Part shown: positions 35,560 to 49,400 of the stretch, piece by piece
Layout of the letters: each line of letters opens with the position of its first letter
How positions within the stretch are numbered: the stretch's first letter is position 1
Program-made: the position numbers and the translations under genes
Notes under the pieces: generated by a model
Told to the model about the DNA's origin: nothing
Seen by the model: the letters and a program-made list of their open reading frames with translations, nothing else
Database searches by the model: none
Assembly (NCBI RefSeq): GCF_000237925.1
Contig: NC_031500.1
Coordinates: 18,997,753-19,061,752 of the forward strand
Direction of reading: 5' to 3'
DNA: 64,000 bases
DNA from: Schistosoma mansoni
Taxonomy: Eukaryota; Platyhelminthes; Trematoda; Strigeidida; Schistosomatidae

Positions 35560-36707
35560 GATAAAAGCCGAAATTCCTCGGAAGTTTCGAAGCCGATGCC
35601 CCTTCTTACAACCAGAGCAACGATTTTTATAGGTACATGAAATCCGGACAATGTGGGAGACTGGGAAGACCAGTCAAATAACAATGGAAATGAGGAGATA
35701 CAAATTAGCAGTACTTGGAATCAGCGAAACTCATTGAACCCAAGGAGGACAACAAAGGCTAGGTACGGGAGAGGTGCTGTCGTACTACGGTAATGAAGAA
35801 GAAAGTGCTTCACACACTCAGGGAGTTACTCTAATGTTGTCCAAAGAAGCACGTAAAAGCACTTATTGGGTGGGAATCTCATGGATCCAGAATCATCCAA
35901 GCATCTTTCAAAACAAAGAAGAAGGGGATCACAATGAATGTTATCCAATGTTATGCACCTACCAATGATAGCAACAGTGACTATAAAAAATCAGTTCTAT
36001 GAGAGGCTGCAACCGATCATAGCAAAGTACTCAGGAAAGACCTCACTATCCTGATGGGAGACATAAACGCTAAAGTCGGGACGGACAACATCGGGTATGA
36101 AGATATTATATGACGATATGGACTAGGAAAAAGAAACGAGAATGGCGAGATTTGCAAATTTATATGCATCCAACGAAATGGTTATAGGTAGCACAATATT
36201 CCCCCACAAACGCACACACAAAGCTACATGGGTGTCACTGGACCAAACTAGAGAGAATCAGACCGATCATATTTACATCACTGAAAGATTCAGGAAGACA
36301 ATGGAAGATGTAAGAACCAGGAGAGGAGCTGACATAGCTTCAGATCATCACCTGATGGTTGTCAAGATGAAACTAATGCTAAAGAAGTACTGAAAAACAG
36401 CATTACTTCGAGATACTGACAAACTCAATGAATTCAAGATAGCTTTTGGCAAAAGCTTCGAGGGCTTAGAAGATCTACTGGGAGAAGAAACTGCAATACA
36501 GGATAAGGGGAAACGGATTAAAGAAGCATGAGCTTCAGCGTTCCGGGAGATGCTTGTTCACAAAGCGCATCATCAAATAGGATGGATCTCTATTGAAACC
36601 CTGAACAGGTTTGAAGAAAGGAAGAAGGAGAAGACAGCAATTAACAACAGTCAAACAAAATCAGAGAAAACCAAGATATCTCTGTATCCCAGTGTCACTG
36701 TATATTG
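35560..36707 (+). mobile_element. endonuclease-region fragment of a (TAAG)n-type LINE (arm B of the inverted repeat)
   Basis: This is the same endonuclease segment as 13965-15190. The 83-residue frame at 36142-36393 is identical in both arms. The first 0.25 kb is much more diverged from arm A than the rest. It ends at CAGTGTCACTG, where the sequence switches straight into a copy of MFSD14 exon 5. Confidence 0.82.
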
Positions 36708-36795
36708 CTGTTGTTGGTATCATATCACGTATTGCACAAGTAAGTATAAAGTTGATTTCCTTATTTTTCTTTAAAAGAGTTTTATTTCAACTGGA
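36703..36795 (+). pseudogene. stray copy of the 3' half of MFSD14 exon 5 with its donor and intron start
   Basis: TATTGCTGTTGTTGGTATCA then ATTGCACAAGTAAGTATAAA matches the genuine exon 5 (13430-13397, minus strand) and about 40 bp of the following intron, with a few base changes (IAVVGIISRIAQ against [12 protein letters not shown]). Because intron sequence is included, it comes from a DNA-level duplication, not a processed transcript. It lies 5 kb upstream of the gene's own start codon, in the opposite orientation. Confidence 0.75.
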
Positions 36796-38267
36796 AATGT
36801 CGATGTTAGTAATTACTCCCTTTTTATAATAAAGTGTAATGTTTTTATGGTCATGAAATTGCAACTACTATTGAAGAGTAGTAACTAACCTTCAAGATAT
36901 GACTTATATTCAGCCAATGTAGTTTATTGACTGGGAATTCAATTCATTTTGATAGTATTAGATTGTAAATTATGGGTGAATAATTAGTGAATGGTTAAAT
37001 TTTCAGAACTATTTCATGGGGATTATTTTAAGTACCGTGCTTCGCTAATCATTCATCTCGATAAACATTATAATACAAATCTTAACGGTACATAAAATCA
37101 GAAGGCAAAGAGAAGCGGTAGCTACAGTTTATTGTCAAATAGCGTTGGTCAGAAATCTTTAAGCACATGAGCAAATATCAGCGAGCGAAGGAAAAATAAC
37201 ACGCATTGGAGATGGCGGGTAAGGCAACTGACTTTTATCAAGCATTAATCAATATTTATAGTCACATAAATATAAACAACAGACATGTGATAAGCAGGAT
37301 AAGAAGGTTACACATACATACGCCCCTATAAAAAATAGTCAGGGTTAATGAGTGAATAATAAACAAGTTCAAAACATGACTCATGATGAATAGGTGAATT
37401 GACCAGTGGAATTCATTTTTGTCAGTTACTTGCCGATATCACTGAGAGACTTTAGTGGCCCATAATCTAACTCCAGGTAGATTGTTTGCTGCTTGTTATT
37501 GAAATATACACTCCGCCAATCCTCGTATACAATAGTCGACCTAAATCACGTTGGTGAATGCCGGGCTTAAATAAGTCAAATACGAGAATGAATTTCTGAT
37601 ACGTATATTTCTTATAATCATTGACCAGAAAGCTAAGTACAACGAAATGACGCGCCACGAAGAAGGAGAGTGAGCAAACTCAAACGACTCAATCTCTAAT
37701 TCGACGCATTCATCGAAGCCAGCACAATAGTGACATGGACATGTATATTTCAATAACGATCACTCGCCTGATCTAAATGAAGTCAGATATATGACCACTA
37801 AAAAACAATCGTCTAATATCGCTCGTTGATTTATGTTAGAAATAGAAACCATTGGATGCTAGCTTAATTGTTTATAGGTTAAATGTTTTTGGTGAGACTG
37901 GAAAGTTTTAGGTTATATATTTTGTGTGGGGTCATGGATGTACACTATTGGGTAAGTCCCATATTAGAAGGCTAACTTTGCAAATGAACCAATACAAGCA
38001 AAACTTTTTGGTACCCAAAGGAATTCAGTCTTTCAAAAAGCAACTTTATCTTTATTTGTACTGAATAGAAATAACTAAATTAAAGCTCATTTGATGTCGT
38101 TCGATTAAAGATAAAGGATAGAAACATCTTGAATTGGTTTGTTGAAGTTCATATTTTAAAAGAAAAGACGCCTTAATCATGAATTCAATCAATTCTCAGT
38201 AGTATATTTACATCTTAAAATATGAATTCTAGTATTTGGCTGGCGTATTATCATTTAACACGTTATA
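36796..38267. other. intergenic stretch, nothing recognised
   Basis: AT-rich, between the stray exon copy and a solo-LTR-like repeat. The short open frames have no protein-like features. Confidence 0.45.
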
Positions 38268-38540
38268 TGGTGTGCACTACTGATATTGATAGATATAAAT
38301 AGTATGTATTATTAATCGAAAGTGAAATACCTAGTAGCAGAAGGTTAAAAAAATCAAAGAAAAGTGAATAAGGACCAAGAACGGTTGCTGTGGAAATAAA
38401 GGAACAATGTGAGACGATTTGATTGATATTTTACAAATAAATTATTTACTATATAGTTCTCAGATTTTACTAAAAGATTCTGTGATTTTGTGTGTTAAAA
38501 TACATTCGATTGTCGCGCACTTGTGTTCTCGTTTACTATA
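38268..38540. mobile_element. diverged solo-LTR-like repeat (fossil)
   Basis: It shares with 21251-21541 the 3' third (TTTGTGTGTTAAAATACATT, TTGTGTTCTCGTTTACTATA) and weaker similarity elsewhere. Old. Confidence 0.45.
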
Positions 38541-38973
38541 GTACTACCATTTTGTTAAAGCTTCTTCACTGCTGTATTATAAATTAACAACTATGAATAC
38601 TTCTGTTCTATCCCGAAGAGAATTATGAAGAGTAACTTTTGAGGACTATTTATGGACCAATATGATACGTATATTTCCTATTGTATAATTGCTAAGTAAC
38701 TAAACTATTCATATTCATGTTCCTTTTATTATGAGCTTTATTTTGACCCATATATTATTACTGTTCGAGTTACCATTGCTGAGTTATCCCCAGTCCATTA
38801 ATTACTGTTACCCCTATTCACAGCCACATTTGGCTAAATTTTGTACAAAATGTTATTTTCTATTTTATGGTACAATGTGGTCTGTTTGTTTGGTATATAA
38901 ACCCAGTATGTTTGTGAATAATGATTCATATTGTAGAGGTTGTTATTGTTGTTCTGGGCTTAAGTGGTTGGGC

Positions 38974-39692
38974 GGTGAGACTATAATTTATGGACGAGCC
39001 AATTAGAATCGTTTGAGGGATTTCAAGATTACTACGCCAATTTCAGTGCCTGATGCTCATGTAAGATCGGTTTACAGAGAATTTTAGAGAAGAATTGACA
39101 ATTAAGCGGCTACAACAAATGAGACTACTAAGAAGTTCCTTTATTTTTGACTGTGGTAATTAAGTGACTTGTATACGTTGTGCAGACTATCGTGATGTTG
39201 TCCTTCGATGTAATATATGTTGAAGGAAGACTTTTGCTAGAATAGGAACCTTTATCGCTGTATAATAAAAGCACCAGTAACATTGGCTGCAATAACCTCA
39301 GATGTTACTGAAGCTTCCGCTGTTCAGTCGTATGAGTATTGTAGGGAGATATTAATAATAAAAATGATAAACTTACCCAACCGGAGTACACACAAACAAT
39401 AATGAAGCTATGCGGTTGAGGCTGAGAGGGTTTTTATGACCTTATCATGGTTCCAGAGACCAACTATTATGGAGCCATATGGATGAGTTCCTCTACCTTA
39501 TGCATTACGATTTTGGAACCTTCTTCTAACCTTAACAAGTTTTTGGATCATATAAAAGAGATGTATCCACTTTAATTATTTGGTTTTGTATAATATATTT
39601 TTACTCTATGCTTACTGTTTACTGATTGGCTAACACTTCTCAAGGTCACTTAGGACTCAATCAAAGGTCATCCATAAATTATATTCTCTCCG
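38974..39692. mobile_element. longer MITE / DNA-transposon derivative, same inverted ends
   Basis: GGTGAGACTATAATTTATGG at one end and TCATCCATAAATTATATTC at the other. CTCAAGGTCACTTAGG near the right end is shared with the 53.5 kb copy. The extra interior holds no transposase that I can see. Confidence 0.65.
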
Positions 39693-40049
39693 GCTGAGCT
39701 AGACAGATAGCAGGACTGACAAGTACTCTAGACTGCTCGTACAGGTTTCGTGTGTCATTGATCCCGTTGACAAATCACTGCTTTCTAATTGGAGTTACTA
39801 TTATGTTATACATGAACAAGGCATTCAGGCGGTCACAAGTTATAAAAACTTTATCTTATAAAATATCATAAGACAACAAATAGATCAATTAAGATACCTT
39901 AGTTACTATATTAAGTTGCCAACTCAATAATCAACTGATTTCTATCATTCTCTATGTACTTATAAAGTATTTTTTAACATAAATCCAGAAAAAAAGAACC
40001 TTTCGAGACAAAACATTAAAGTACAAGACGTCCCCCTTATATAAATAAA

Positions 40050-40092
40050 TAAACAAAAAAGAAAGAAGGCAAGAAAGAAAGGAAGGAAGAAA
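40050..40092. repeat. purine tract (GAAA/GGAA) upstream of the orphan gene
   Basis: An uninterrupted A/G-rich tract, mostly AAAGAAAG and GGAAGGAAG units, 65-110 bp before the start codon. It could affect promoter structure; no function is shown. Confidence 0.8.
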
Positions 40093-40157
40093 CAACACCA
40101 TTACATCATCTTAGAAACCAAGTTATCTATCATTTCCTTAACTAATCTATTCATATC

Positions 40158-40484
40158 ATGGATAATCTATATCATCAATTGAATAGTTTACAATGTTTAT
40201 CCATTACGGATTATTTAAAACATAAGAAGAATCTAAATAATAAATCAAATAGTAGTAGTATTATTATAACAACACCTGAATTAATGGGAACATTAAGAAG
40301 ATTATCATATAAATTTGGTATCATTAAAACAGTTAATTATTTTATTGATAATAATCATGTTTTTAAAAAAGATCAATTCAATTTGAATTTCACAAATTTA
40401 ATATCTCAAGGTCAGTGCTTATTAAAACAATTGTATGATCAATGTTCAATATTGAATATAACAAAAATGATAGAAAAGAATAAT
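40158..40484 (+). CDS. orphan gene exon 1
   Basis: This exon has 109 codons from [14 protein letters not shown] to MIEKNN, then the donor GTAAGT at 40485. An in-frame stop follows shortly after the donor, as expected if the exon ends here. A purine-rich tract (AAAGAAAG-type) lies about 70-100 bp upstream of the ATG. Confidence 0.75.
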
Positions 40485-43400
40485 GTAAGTTAAATTTGTG
40501 TTTTTTTATGATGGATAAATTTAGTTAATTATATTTTGATTATCTTTATCTTAATGTTCTCGCTCGTGTGCTAGACGGATAGGTCCTTGGTTCGAATCTC
40601 GTGAGGTGGAATCGTGGATGCGCACTACTGAGGAGTCCTACAATAGGACGAAACGGCCACCCAGTGATTCCAGGTTTTCCATGGTGATTAGCTACAATGG
40701 ACTCATGACTTTAACTATATAATTCGTTTATCGTAATTACCTTGATAAAAACCCTCTTATTACGTATTATATTCACACAACAATCTTATTATTACTATTT
40801 ATCATTATTATCTCAATTAACAAATGAAATTCTCCTACTATGCACTTTATTCACACTATTTTTTTCATTTTTCATAGTTGAAAGCGTAAGCCAATTGAAG
40901 CTAGACCACTAGTGAAAACCTGGAAGCACTGGACGACCGTTTCGTCCTATTGTGGGAATCCTCAGCAGTCCACATCCACGACCTCGCCTCGCGAGATTCG
41001 AACCCAGGAACTACCAGTCTCGCGCCAGAGCACGTAATCGATAGACCACTGAGCCGGCATCCGATGGTGTTCATGTCTAACTCCAACCAATCCACGAAGT
41101 TGAGCAACCGTTCACCAGTTGTTTTCAGTCAGTTTCTATCTCACAACAGATTTGGTTTGAACTCCACTGGTCACTGCTTTTCACTAGAACTCCAGGATTT
41201 ACCTATCGAAGTCAGTCACTAGTGAGCATATGAAAAATACTAAATCTCCACAAAACCCCCTTCTGATAATAATTTTCATTTTTGTTATATTTCTATTCTA
41301 CTGCATGTGATTGGATACTTTACTCCAAATCATTTCTGACCCTTATTGAATGTCCTTTCTAATTTAAAAATAACACAATTTTGAAGTATATATGTCATAA
41401 TAGCAGATGCAAATGTCCACCATTTTTTTATAGTTGAAATCATGAGTCATTTGAAGCTAGACTATTGTAGAAAACCTGGAAGCACTAGGTGGTCTTTTCG
41501 TTCTATTGTGGGACTCCTGAACAGTGCGCATACACGATTCCACCTCACGAAATTCGAACCCAGGACCTATTAGTCTCGTGTGCGCATATATCCATATAAC
41601 ATTGCCAAATTCATTATTACGTGCCTCATTTTGACCTTTGTAAAAGATTACCACAATTATGGACTTATAACTGTAGAGTCTGATGATGAAGTTATTGCAG
41701 AACGAATTGTTCAGTCAAAAAGTATTCTTTTACATAACGATATTTCAACAGTATTTTATTTATTTAAAGGATATTCACAAATGGTATACTTTAAAATGAA
41801 GACATTATGAAAGATAACTTATTTTGATAGTTGAAATCATGAATCAATTGAAGTTAGATCATCATTGAAAACCTGGAAGCTCTGAACTCATGATCTCAAC
41901 TATTAACATTTGTCTACGCAAAATACTTCGGATCCGTTGACCAGACACTATCAGAAACAACCTACAATGACAGAGAACAAACCTGATTTCAGCGGAGTAA
42001 GAAATCAAGAAGAAGCGCTGGAAGTGGATAGGACACACTTTGAGGAAAGTACCCAACTGCATCATAGGAAAAGCCCTAACATGGAATCCTGAAGGTCAAA
42101 GGGGAAGAGGAAGACCAAAGAACACATTATGCAGAGAAATGGAGATAGATATGAGAAGAATGAACAACAACTGGATAGAACTAGAAAGGTAGGCCCACGA
42201 CAGAGTGGGTTGGAGAATGCTAGTCGGCGGCCTATGCTCCATTGGGAGTGACAGGCATAAGTAAGTATGTAGATGATACATTTGTTGTCATAAGAAAAAA
42301 CACTCATCTAAGATCGTTTTCAAAACGGATAAATACACTTTCATCTCACATCAAATTCACGAATAAGGATGAAAATGAACATGATTAACTACCATTTTTA
42401 GATTGCTTAGTGAAGAGAAATGTAAATGGAGTTCTAAATCTATCCATCTATCGAAAGCCAACACACTTTAATCGTTATATTGACTTCTATTCAGCACATC
42501 CTTTCAGTGCTAAGATCTCTCTAGCCTTAAATCTTTTGAGAAGAGCCAACAAGATCATCACTTCAGAAGAGGACAAACAAAAAAAATAAAAGAATATAAT
42601 CGCCAACATACAATTTAATAATTTTCTTATGAAGATTATTAGAAGTATATCGAAGCAAGACAGTTCAGTACGTAATAATAATAATTCGAATGAAATGCCA
42701 TAAATCGGTACTGCAGTTTTACCATACCGTCATGGCACAACAGAAGAACATCAAAGGATCTCAAGACAACACAGAATTAAAGTATATTACAAAACAATGA
42801 ACACACTTCGAAATACTTTAGTTCGATTAAAAGAAAAAAAAACCCATTCATGTCTACACAGAACTGCGTCTACAAATTAGGCTGTGTCGATTATGATGCC
42901 TTCTATATTGGAGAGTCATCTTGCGAAATCTTGACTCGTACCAAAGAACATATTAGGTACACGAAGAAGCTGAGGCTTTCCATATAATGCTTAATCCTAC
43001 TGATCTCAATAGAAAAGAAGGCCCTACCATACATCTGACTTGAACTGTCTAGCCTAATCAACTAGTGTGATATTATTTACAATTTCACACCATTACATTA
43101 CAAATTAAACTCTATCCTTTTTCATTATTAAGGTCACACATTCTTCATCCCTAACAATGCACACATACACCAACAAACACACTTACATACATGTCGCTTA
43201 TAAATCACCTTGACCGAAATAACATGACATTGATTTATTCAGACCTGTTTTTTGATTGATCGCACCTAATATTCTTGGATTGTTCCGTTGTACTATTTAG
43301 ACTTGGATTAATGTGAATTTGGTTATTTATTCTCTGAGGAAGTGGCTTACATTGAGTCGCGAAACATCAGAAATTTGCTAAACTTCTCAAACAGATAATG

Positions 43401-46400
43401 CCTGTAAACGGACATCCCAGGATATAAATATGTAAAGTATTACCATGAAGGTATGGTCTTCAAAGAGAGATAAATGTAAAATATTTAGCGAAAGCAGAGT
43501 GAACAGGAGACTCGAACAACATAGTAAAGAGAGAATATTAGGACATCATCTACACAATATTGATTCATTGAGACTAGTGGCTACATTTCAGCTTCATGAA
43601 TAAAGTTCGATCAACATCAATAGACTAAAACCAAATCTAATTGGTCACTAATCACTGAAAAGTGAGATATAAATATCTTAGTCCTACAGCATGTCAGTCG
43701 GAAGTAGAACAGCTCAGTGGTAACATCTCAGACTGTGAAGCTGGGTGGTTTAAGTTGGAATTCTCCAGGAAGAATCAATAATCTCAATAATTCTGATAGA
43801 ATTTATTAACAAGTGCCAGCTATCATGAAACTTCGATTCAAGGTATCCTGCCAACTATCTCCAACAATCTGATATCAAAACATTATGTCTAAGATGTTGA
43901 GTAACTCAAACTAGAGACCACATTACAAGTCGATCAATAGAGTTCGGTCACGAATAGAGAAACAGATTGGAATGATTAATAGTTCGACAATATCTTCTCT
44001 GAGTGTCCTAACTATTAACATCAATAGCAGGGGGGGATAATTAATATTCTATCTCATTTTCCTTGTTAATGAATTTTCATTGTCTTCTATATTCATTTAT
44101 CATCACCTTACTGTTTATTTGCCGGTGTTTCTGGACATTTTAAACTTCAGTATTGTTGGCCTCACCAACACATTTACATAATCTTGTTGCTAGTGTACAA
44201 TAAAAAAAGACAAAATCAATAGGCAGAAGTTTATTTACATCCTTGTTGCTAGGTTACATAATATGATTATATATCATATTATTCATATATTTATGAACGT
44301 ATAGAGATTTTATTTTGGTCAGGTGTAAGCATGGGGAACTGAAAGATGTGCCTAAAATCAATTATTAATTATTGCTATTGGGTTCGAGTCCCAGAGTGAA
44401 CATTAACTCTGAGATGCGGCATGTACATCCAGCTGATGAGTAACACGCGGGACGAAACGCACATCCTGAATTTCACTGCTAACAACCATACATTTTTGCT
44501 GATAATGCTCGTGAGTTAAAGCAATACGGAGGTAATCCGTACAGAATGCACATATGCCAATAACGGACTGACCAATGGGAGTCCTAAACATCAATGGGAA
44601 GATTCAAGTAAACAATACCAAGTGAATTTCAACTTCATCCTATTGAACAAGTAAGTGGTTATCAGGACTCAGTAGTTAAGTGGATAACGTGATGGCGTTT
44701 GAGGTGAACGGTACTGGGTTCAAGTCCCAGAGTGAACATCAACTCTATGATGAGCGAGGTACATCCAGCTGATGAGTCCCAAACAAGATGAAACACACGT
44801 CCTGGATTTCATTGCCCGCCACCATCCATTTTTACTTATAATGCTTGTGACTTCAGGCGATATCGAGGCAGTCCACAAAGGATACATATATGCCAATAAC
44901 CGATTGATCAATTGCAGTCAGTCCCAAATATCAATGGGAAGATTCAATGTTCTATTGATTAGATTAAAATGAGAGAATAAACTTAAAACCTTATAAGCCA
45001 ATAATCTTAATTATAGATGGATTGATAACTAATTCATTGGTCAATTAATTTTATCCTGTGAACATAATAGTCATTTGAATTTTCTTAATTATTCTTCATT
45101 TGAATATAGTAGTATTAAGTAAGTATTTTACTTGGCAGTAAATTCCTAATTTTGATAAAGGTTTTATGATGATTGAAAGTCAGTTGAAAAATTAACTAAT
45201 TGTCATGTAATCTTCGCAGTTGAAATCATGAGTCAATTGAAGCTAGAACAGCATGGGAATCCTGGAAGCACTGGACAGCCGTTTCGTCCTATTGTGGGAA
45301 TCCTCAACAGTGCGCATCCACGATCCCGCCTCTCAAGATTCGAACCCAGGACCTACCAGACTAGTGGCTAAGCGCTCGGGCGCGGGACNNNNNNNNNNNN
45401 NNNNNNNNNNNNNNNNNNNNNNNNNNNNNNNNNNNNNNNNNNNNNNNNNNNNNNNNNNNNNNNNNNNNNNNNNNNNNNNNNNNNNNNNNNNNNNNNNNNN
45501 NNNNNNNNNNNNNNNNNNNNNNNNNNNNNNNNNNNNNNNNNNNNNNNNNNNNNNNNNNNNNNNNNNNNNNNNNNNNNNNNNNNNNNNNGGATTCCCATGC
45601 TGTTCTAGCTTCAATTGATTCATGATTTCAATTATAAAATTACTAAAAGCTCTACAAAACCCCTTCTGTCATGCAATGTTGAATTTTTCAGCGAGAATTT
45701 AAAAAAATCTTTGTTAAGATGAAAGAGTATGGCATAATAAGGTTGGGAAAATTGAAATAAATTTCCCCGTTCAACCATTATGACTGTAACTTTGTTACTT
45801 AAGCCTGTTATCACTTTTGGAGGAGTATAGGCCGCCCATCAGCACTCTCCATCCAACCTTATCATGGGCAATCCCTTCCAGTTCTTTCCAGTTAGCATTC
45901 ATCCTTTTCATATCTGCTTTTATTTCCCGGCGTAATGTGTTCTTTGGCCTTCCTCTTTTCCGCATCTCTTCACGATTCCAAGTTAGGGCTTTTCTCATGA
46001 TACGGTTTGGTGATTTCCCTAATGTATGTCCGACCCACCTTCACGTCTTTTCCTAATTTCCTCTTCAGCTGGAAGCTGGTTTGTCCTGTCCCACAGAATG
46101 CTGTTGCTGATGGTATCCGATCAATGAATGTTGAGCATCTTGCATAGACAACTATTTATAATTACTTGTACACTTTTGATGATGGTTGTATTAGTTCTCC
46201 ACGTTTCAGCTCCATACAGTAGAACTAACTGTCTTGATGTTCCTATTGAAGACTTTGATATTGGTTGACAGTTGTTTTAAGTCCTTCAATTGTAGGAATA
46301 CTGTGATTGCTTTGCTAATCCTCACCTGCACGTCTGTATCGAATTTTTCTTGTTCATCGATGATGCTTCCCAGGTACGTGAATGTTTCCACACCATCTAG

Positions 46401-49400
46401 AGTTTTTCCATCAAGTGTGATTATGTTGGTGTTCCGTATGTTGTATTTGATAATCTTGCTTTTTCTTTTATCTTCATCTGTATTTGTTCATGTTTATGTG
46501 ATAGGAGGGTTAGGTTATCTACGAAGTCTAAATCTTCTAATTCATTCTCAGCTAACCATTATAGTCTGTGTTCCCTCTTAGATATCAAGATCTTCATAAT
46601 CTAATCAACCACTAGAAGAAAGAAAAAGAGAGAGTAATCAGTCTTGTCTGGTAAACTACAATTATTGGAATACCCCCCCTGAAAACATAAAAATTTTTTT
46701 CTTCTTTTTTTTTATAGATTCAATCAGAAATCTATAAAATTTATGAAAAATTTATTGATTTTGAAAACCATTTAGAACCATTTTATGAAATCGCTTGTCA
46801 ACAAATAGAAATGATAAATAATCAATTCAATGTTACTGATCGATTAATTGGTTATAAGAATAATCTAAATTGTATTGGATCTACTAAATATACCCAAGTA
46901 AGTATGAAATAGTTTGACAACATTCATCATTTTAATCTAAATTAAATGTTTATGAAAGTGATATTTTGTTATGGAAATGATTTGGAACTCATTTAGTTGA
47001 TCGAAAGTTCGAACTACTCTCCTGTCTGAATAAGTGGATAGGATCATTATCGTTCTTGGTTAGTATGTTTTGTTAGAGAGTTAGGTTTCTACCGGATGGG
47101 GTTGATAAAATCTCATGCTCAATCCTCCTCTTTTATCCGGGCTTGGGACCGGCAGTATCCCCCGGAGGGGCTATAGGCGAAAGATACTGTTGTTTATTAA
47201 CAGTTGTCGACGAAAAATACTTCAGATCCGTTGACCAGACACTATCAGCAACAAGCTACTATGGGATAGAACAAACCACATTCCAGTGGAGGAGGAAATC
47301 AGGAAGAAGCGCTGGAAGTGGATTGGGCACACTTTGAGGAAATCACCCAACTGCGTCACAAGACAAGCCCTCATATGGAATCTTGAAGGCCAAAGAACAC
47401 ATTATGCCGGGCAATGGAGATAGATATGATAAGAATGAACAAGAATTGGATAGAACTAGAAAGGAAGGCTTAGGACAGAGTGGTTTGGAGAATGCTGGTC
47501 GTCGGCCTATGCTCGATTGGGAGTAACAGGCGTAAGTCAGTAAAGTAAGTAAGTAATATATTTGTCACAGTAGACAGTCCACTAACCACTGATATTTCTA
47601 AAGCCCTAAACTTGCTGTTCAGTTTTGTATCAAAAATGTTTTCGTTGTAAACTTTTAGAAATCTAGAAATTATCGTAAGACTTGATCTTCAATTTCGTTT
47701 CTATAACTAAGTGAGAAAGAGTCACCGAGTACCTAAAACAATCCATTATGTCTTCTGATGCTTTAAATCAAGTATAGGAGCTCACGTACAATAGAGTTTG
47801 TTCACATCTAATTTGGTTAAGCTTTTTTGTCAACTTATTTAACGAACAGAGTCATTCGTACAATAACAGCCTAACTATACTATTGTACCTCTGTTATGTA
47901 TGCTTGAGCATTACTTAATGCCTACGCATGTATTTCATTCTGCTAGCCTTACTATTAATCGCTTAACTGATTAGATGATTCATTCACTTCCATATGTATA
48001 TATGTGTACATCTTAATCCTGTTCACCGTACTCGCTTACTCGATCAATCGATCTCTCGCTCGATCATTCGACTCTCATACTCACTCACTTGCTTTACGGC
48101 ACTACTCTTTCATGCTTGCTTAACGTGTCTGTAATTTGAGATCTCTGTGAGTGGTTCAATAATAAACAATCAACACTTCGTATTCGCCTTCTGATTTATA
48201 CACCGTTGTGGCGTTATCTATTAACGGTTATCAGGACGAACAATATACAACGTTTAACGATAATATCGAATATCGACCATCACACACGGCATCGGGAATA
48301 CCATGATATAGAAATTTTGTGAAAATTCAATAATCAATCCAAAGTAAAGAATTTGTTTTTAGCAGAGCAGGCGTCATAACAGGCGCAAAAATGATGACCA
48401 TGTTATTATTCTAAGCTAATTAAAAATAATTATCTGTGGCGTTAATGACTTTATACAAACAAACTTCACTCATTCATTTAGTATTGTTTGTTTGAATCTT
48501 CCCATCCGTGTGTTAGGACTGCAACGGGTCAGTCTCTAATTGGCATATGTGCATACTGTGCGTATTGCCTCAATATAGCCTTAATTCACAAGCATGGTAA
48601 GTGGCTATCAGGACTCAGTGACCGAGTGGATAACGCGATGGCGTTTGAAGCGAGGGTACTGGGTTCGAGTCCCAGAGTGGACATCAACTCTGAGATGTGG
48701 CAGGTACATCCAGCTGACGAGTCCCAAATAGGACCAAACTTCACTCGTGTAAAAGGAACATCTAATCAGCGTATAATTTGTCATTAGTTTACTTATTATT
48801 GATTTATATGCCAGTTATCAAATCTCTATACTTGAAAATGTACATATACGTTTAAGAAGGAAACACCAAACTGATCAGGATAATTTCTGAGTTGAATTGA
48901 TTGAAGTTAGACATTAACACCGTTGGATGTCGACTTAGTGGTTTAGAGATTAGGCGTGAGACCGATAGTCCTGGTTTCGAATCACGCTAGTGGGATTGTG
49001 AATGAGCACTGCTGAGGAGTCCTATACTAGGACGAAACGGTCATCCAGTGCTTCCACATTTTCCATTGTGATCTAGCTTTAATCGACTCACGAATTCAAC
49101 TATCAAATTTCTCAGTTATTGATATAAATCGAACAGATTACGTGACATACCGTAAAATATACAAATTAGTAGTAAGATGTCAAGTGTACCAGTAGTAATC
49201 AGAATAACAAAGATTATAATTAAATGAACAAATATGGATTTTTGTTTTCGGTAGTCATGTATAGCGAAAGGTACTGGGTTCGAGTCCCAGAGTGAACATC
49301 AACTCTGAGATGCGGCAGGTACATCCAGCTGACGAGTCCCAAATAGGACGAAACGCTCGTCCTGGATTCCACTGCTAGCCACTATCCATCTTTGCTTACA

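Noticed and set aside
36550-36829. Open frames continuing from the LINE endonuclease fragment into the MFSD14 exon copy
   Set aside because: The continuation is a chance product of the junction; neither part is a functional gene.
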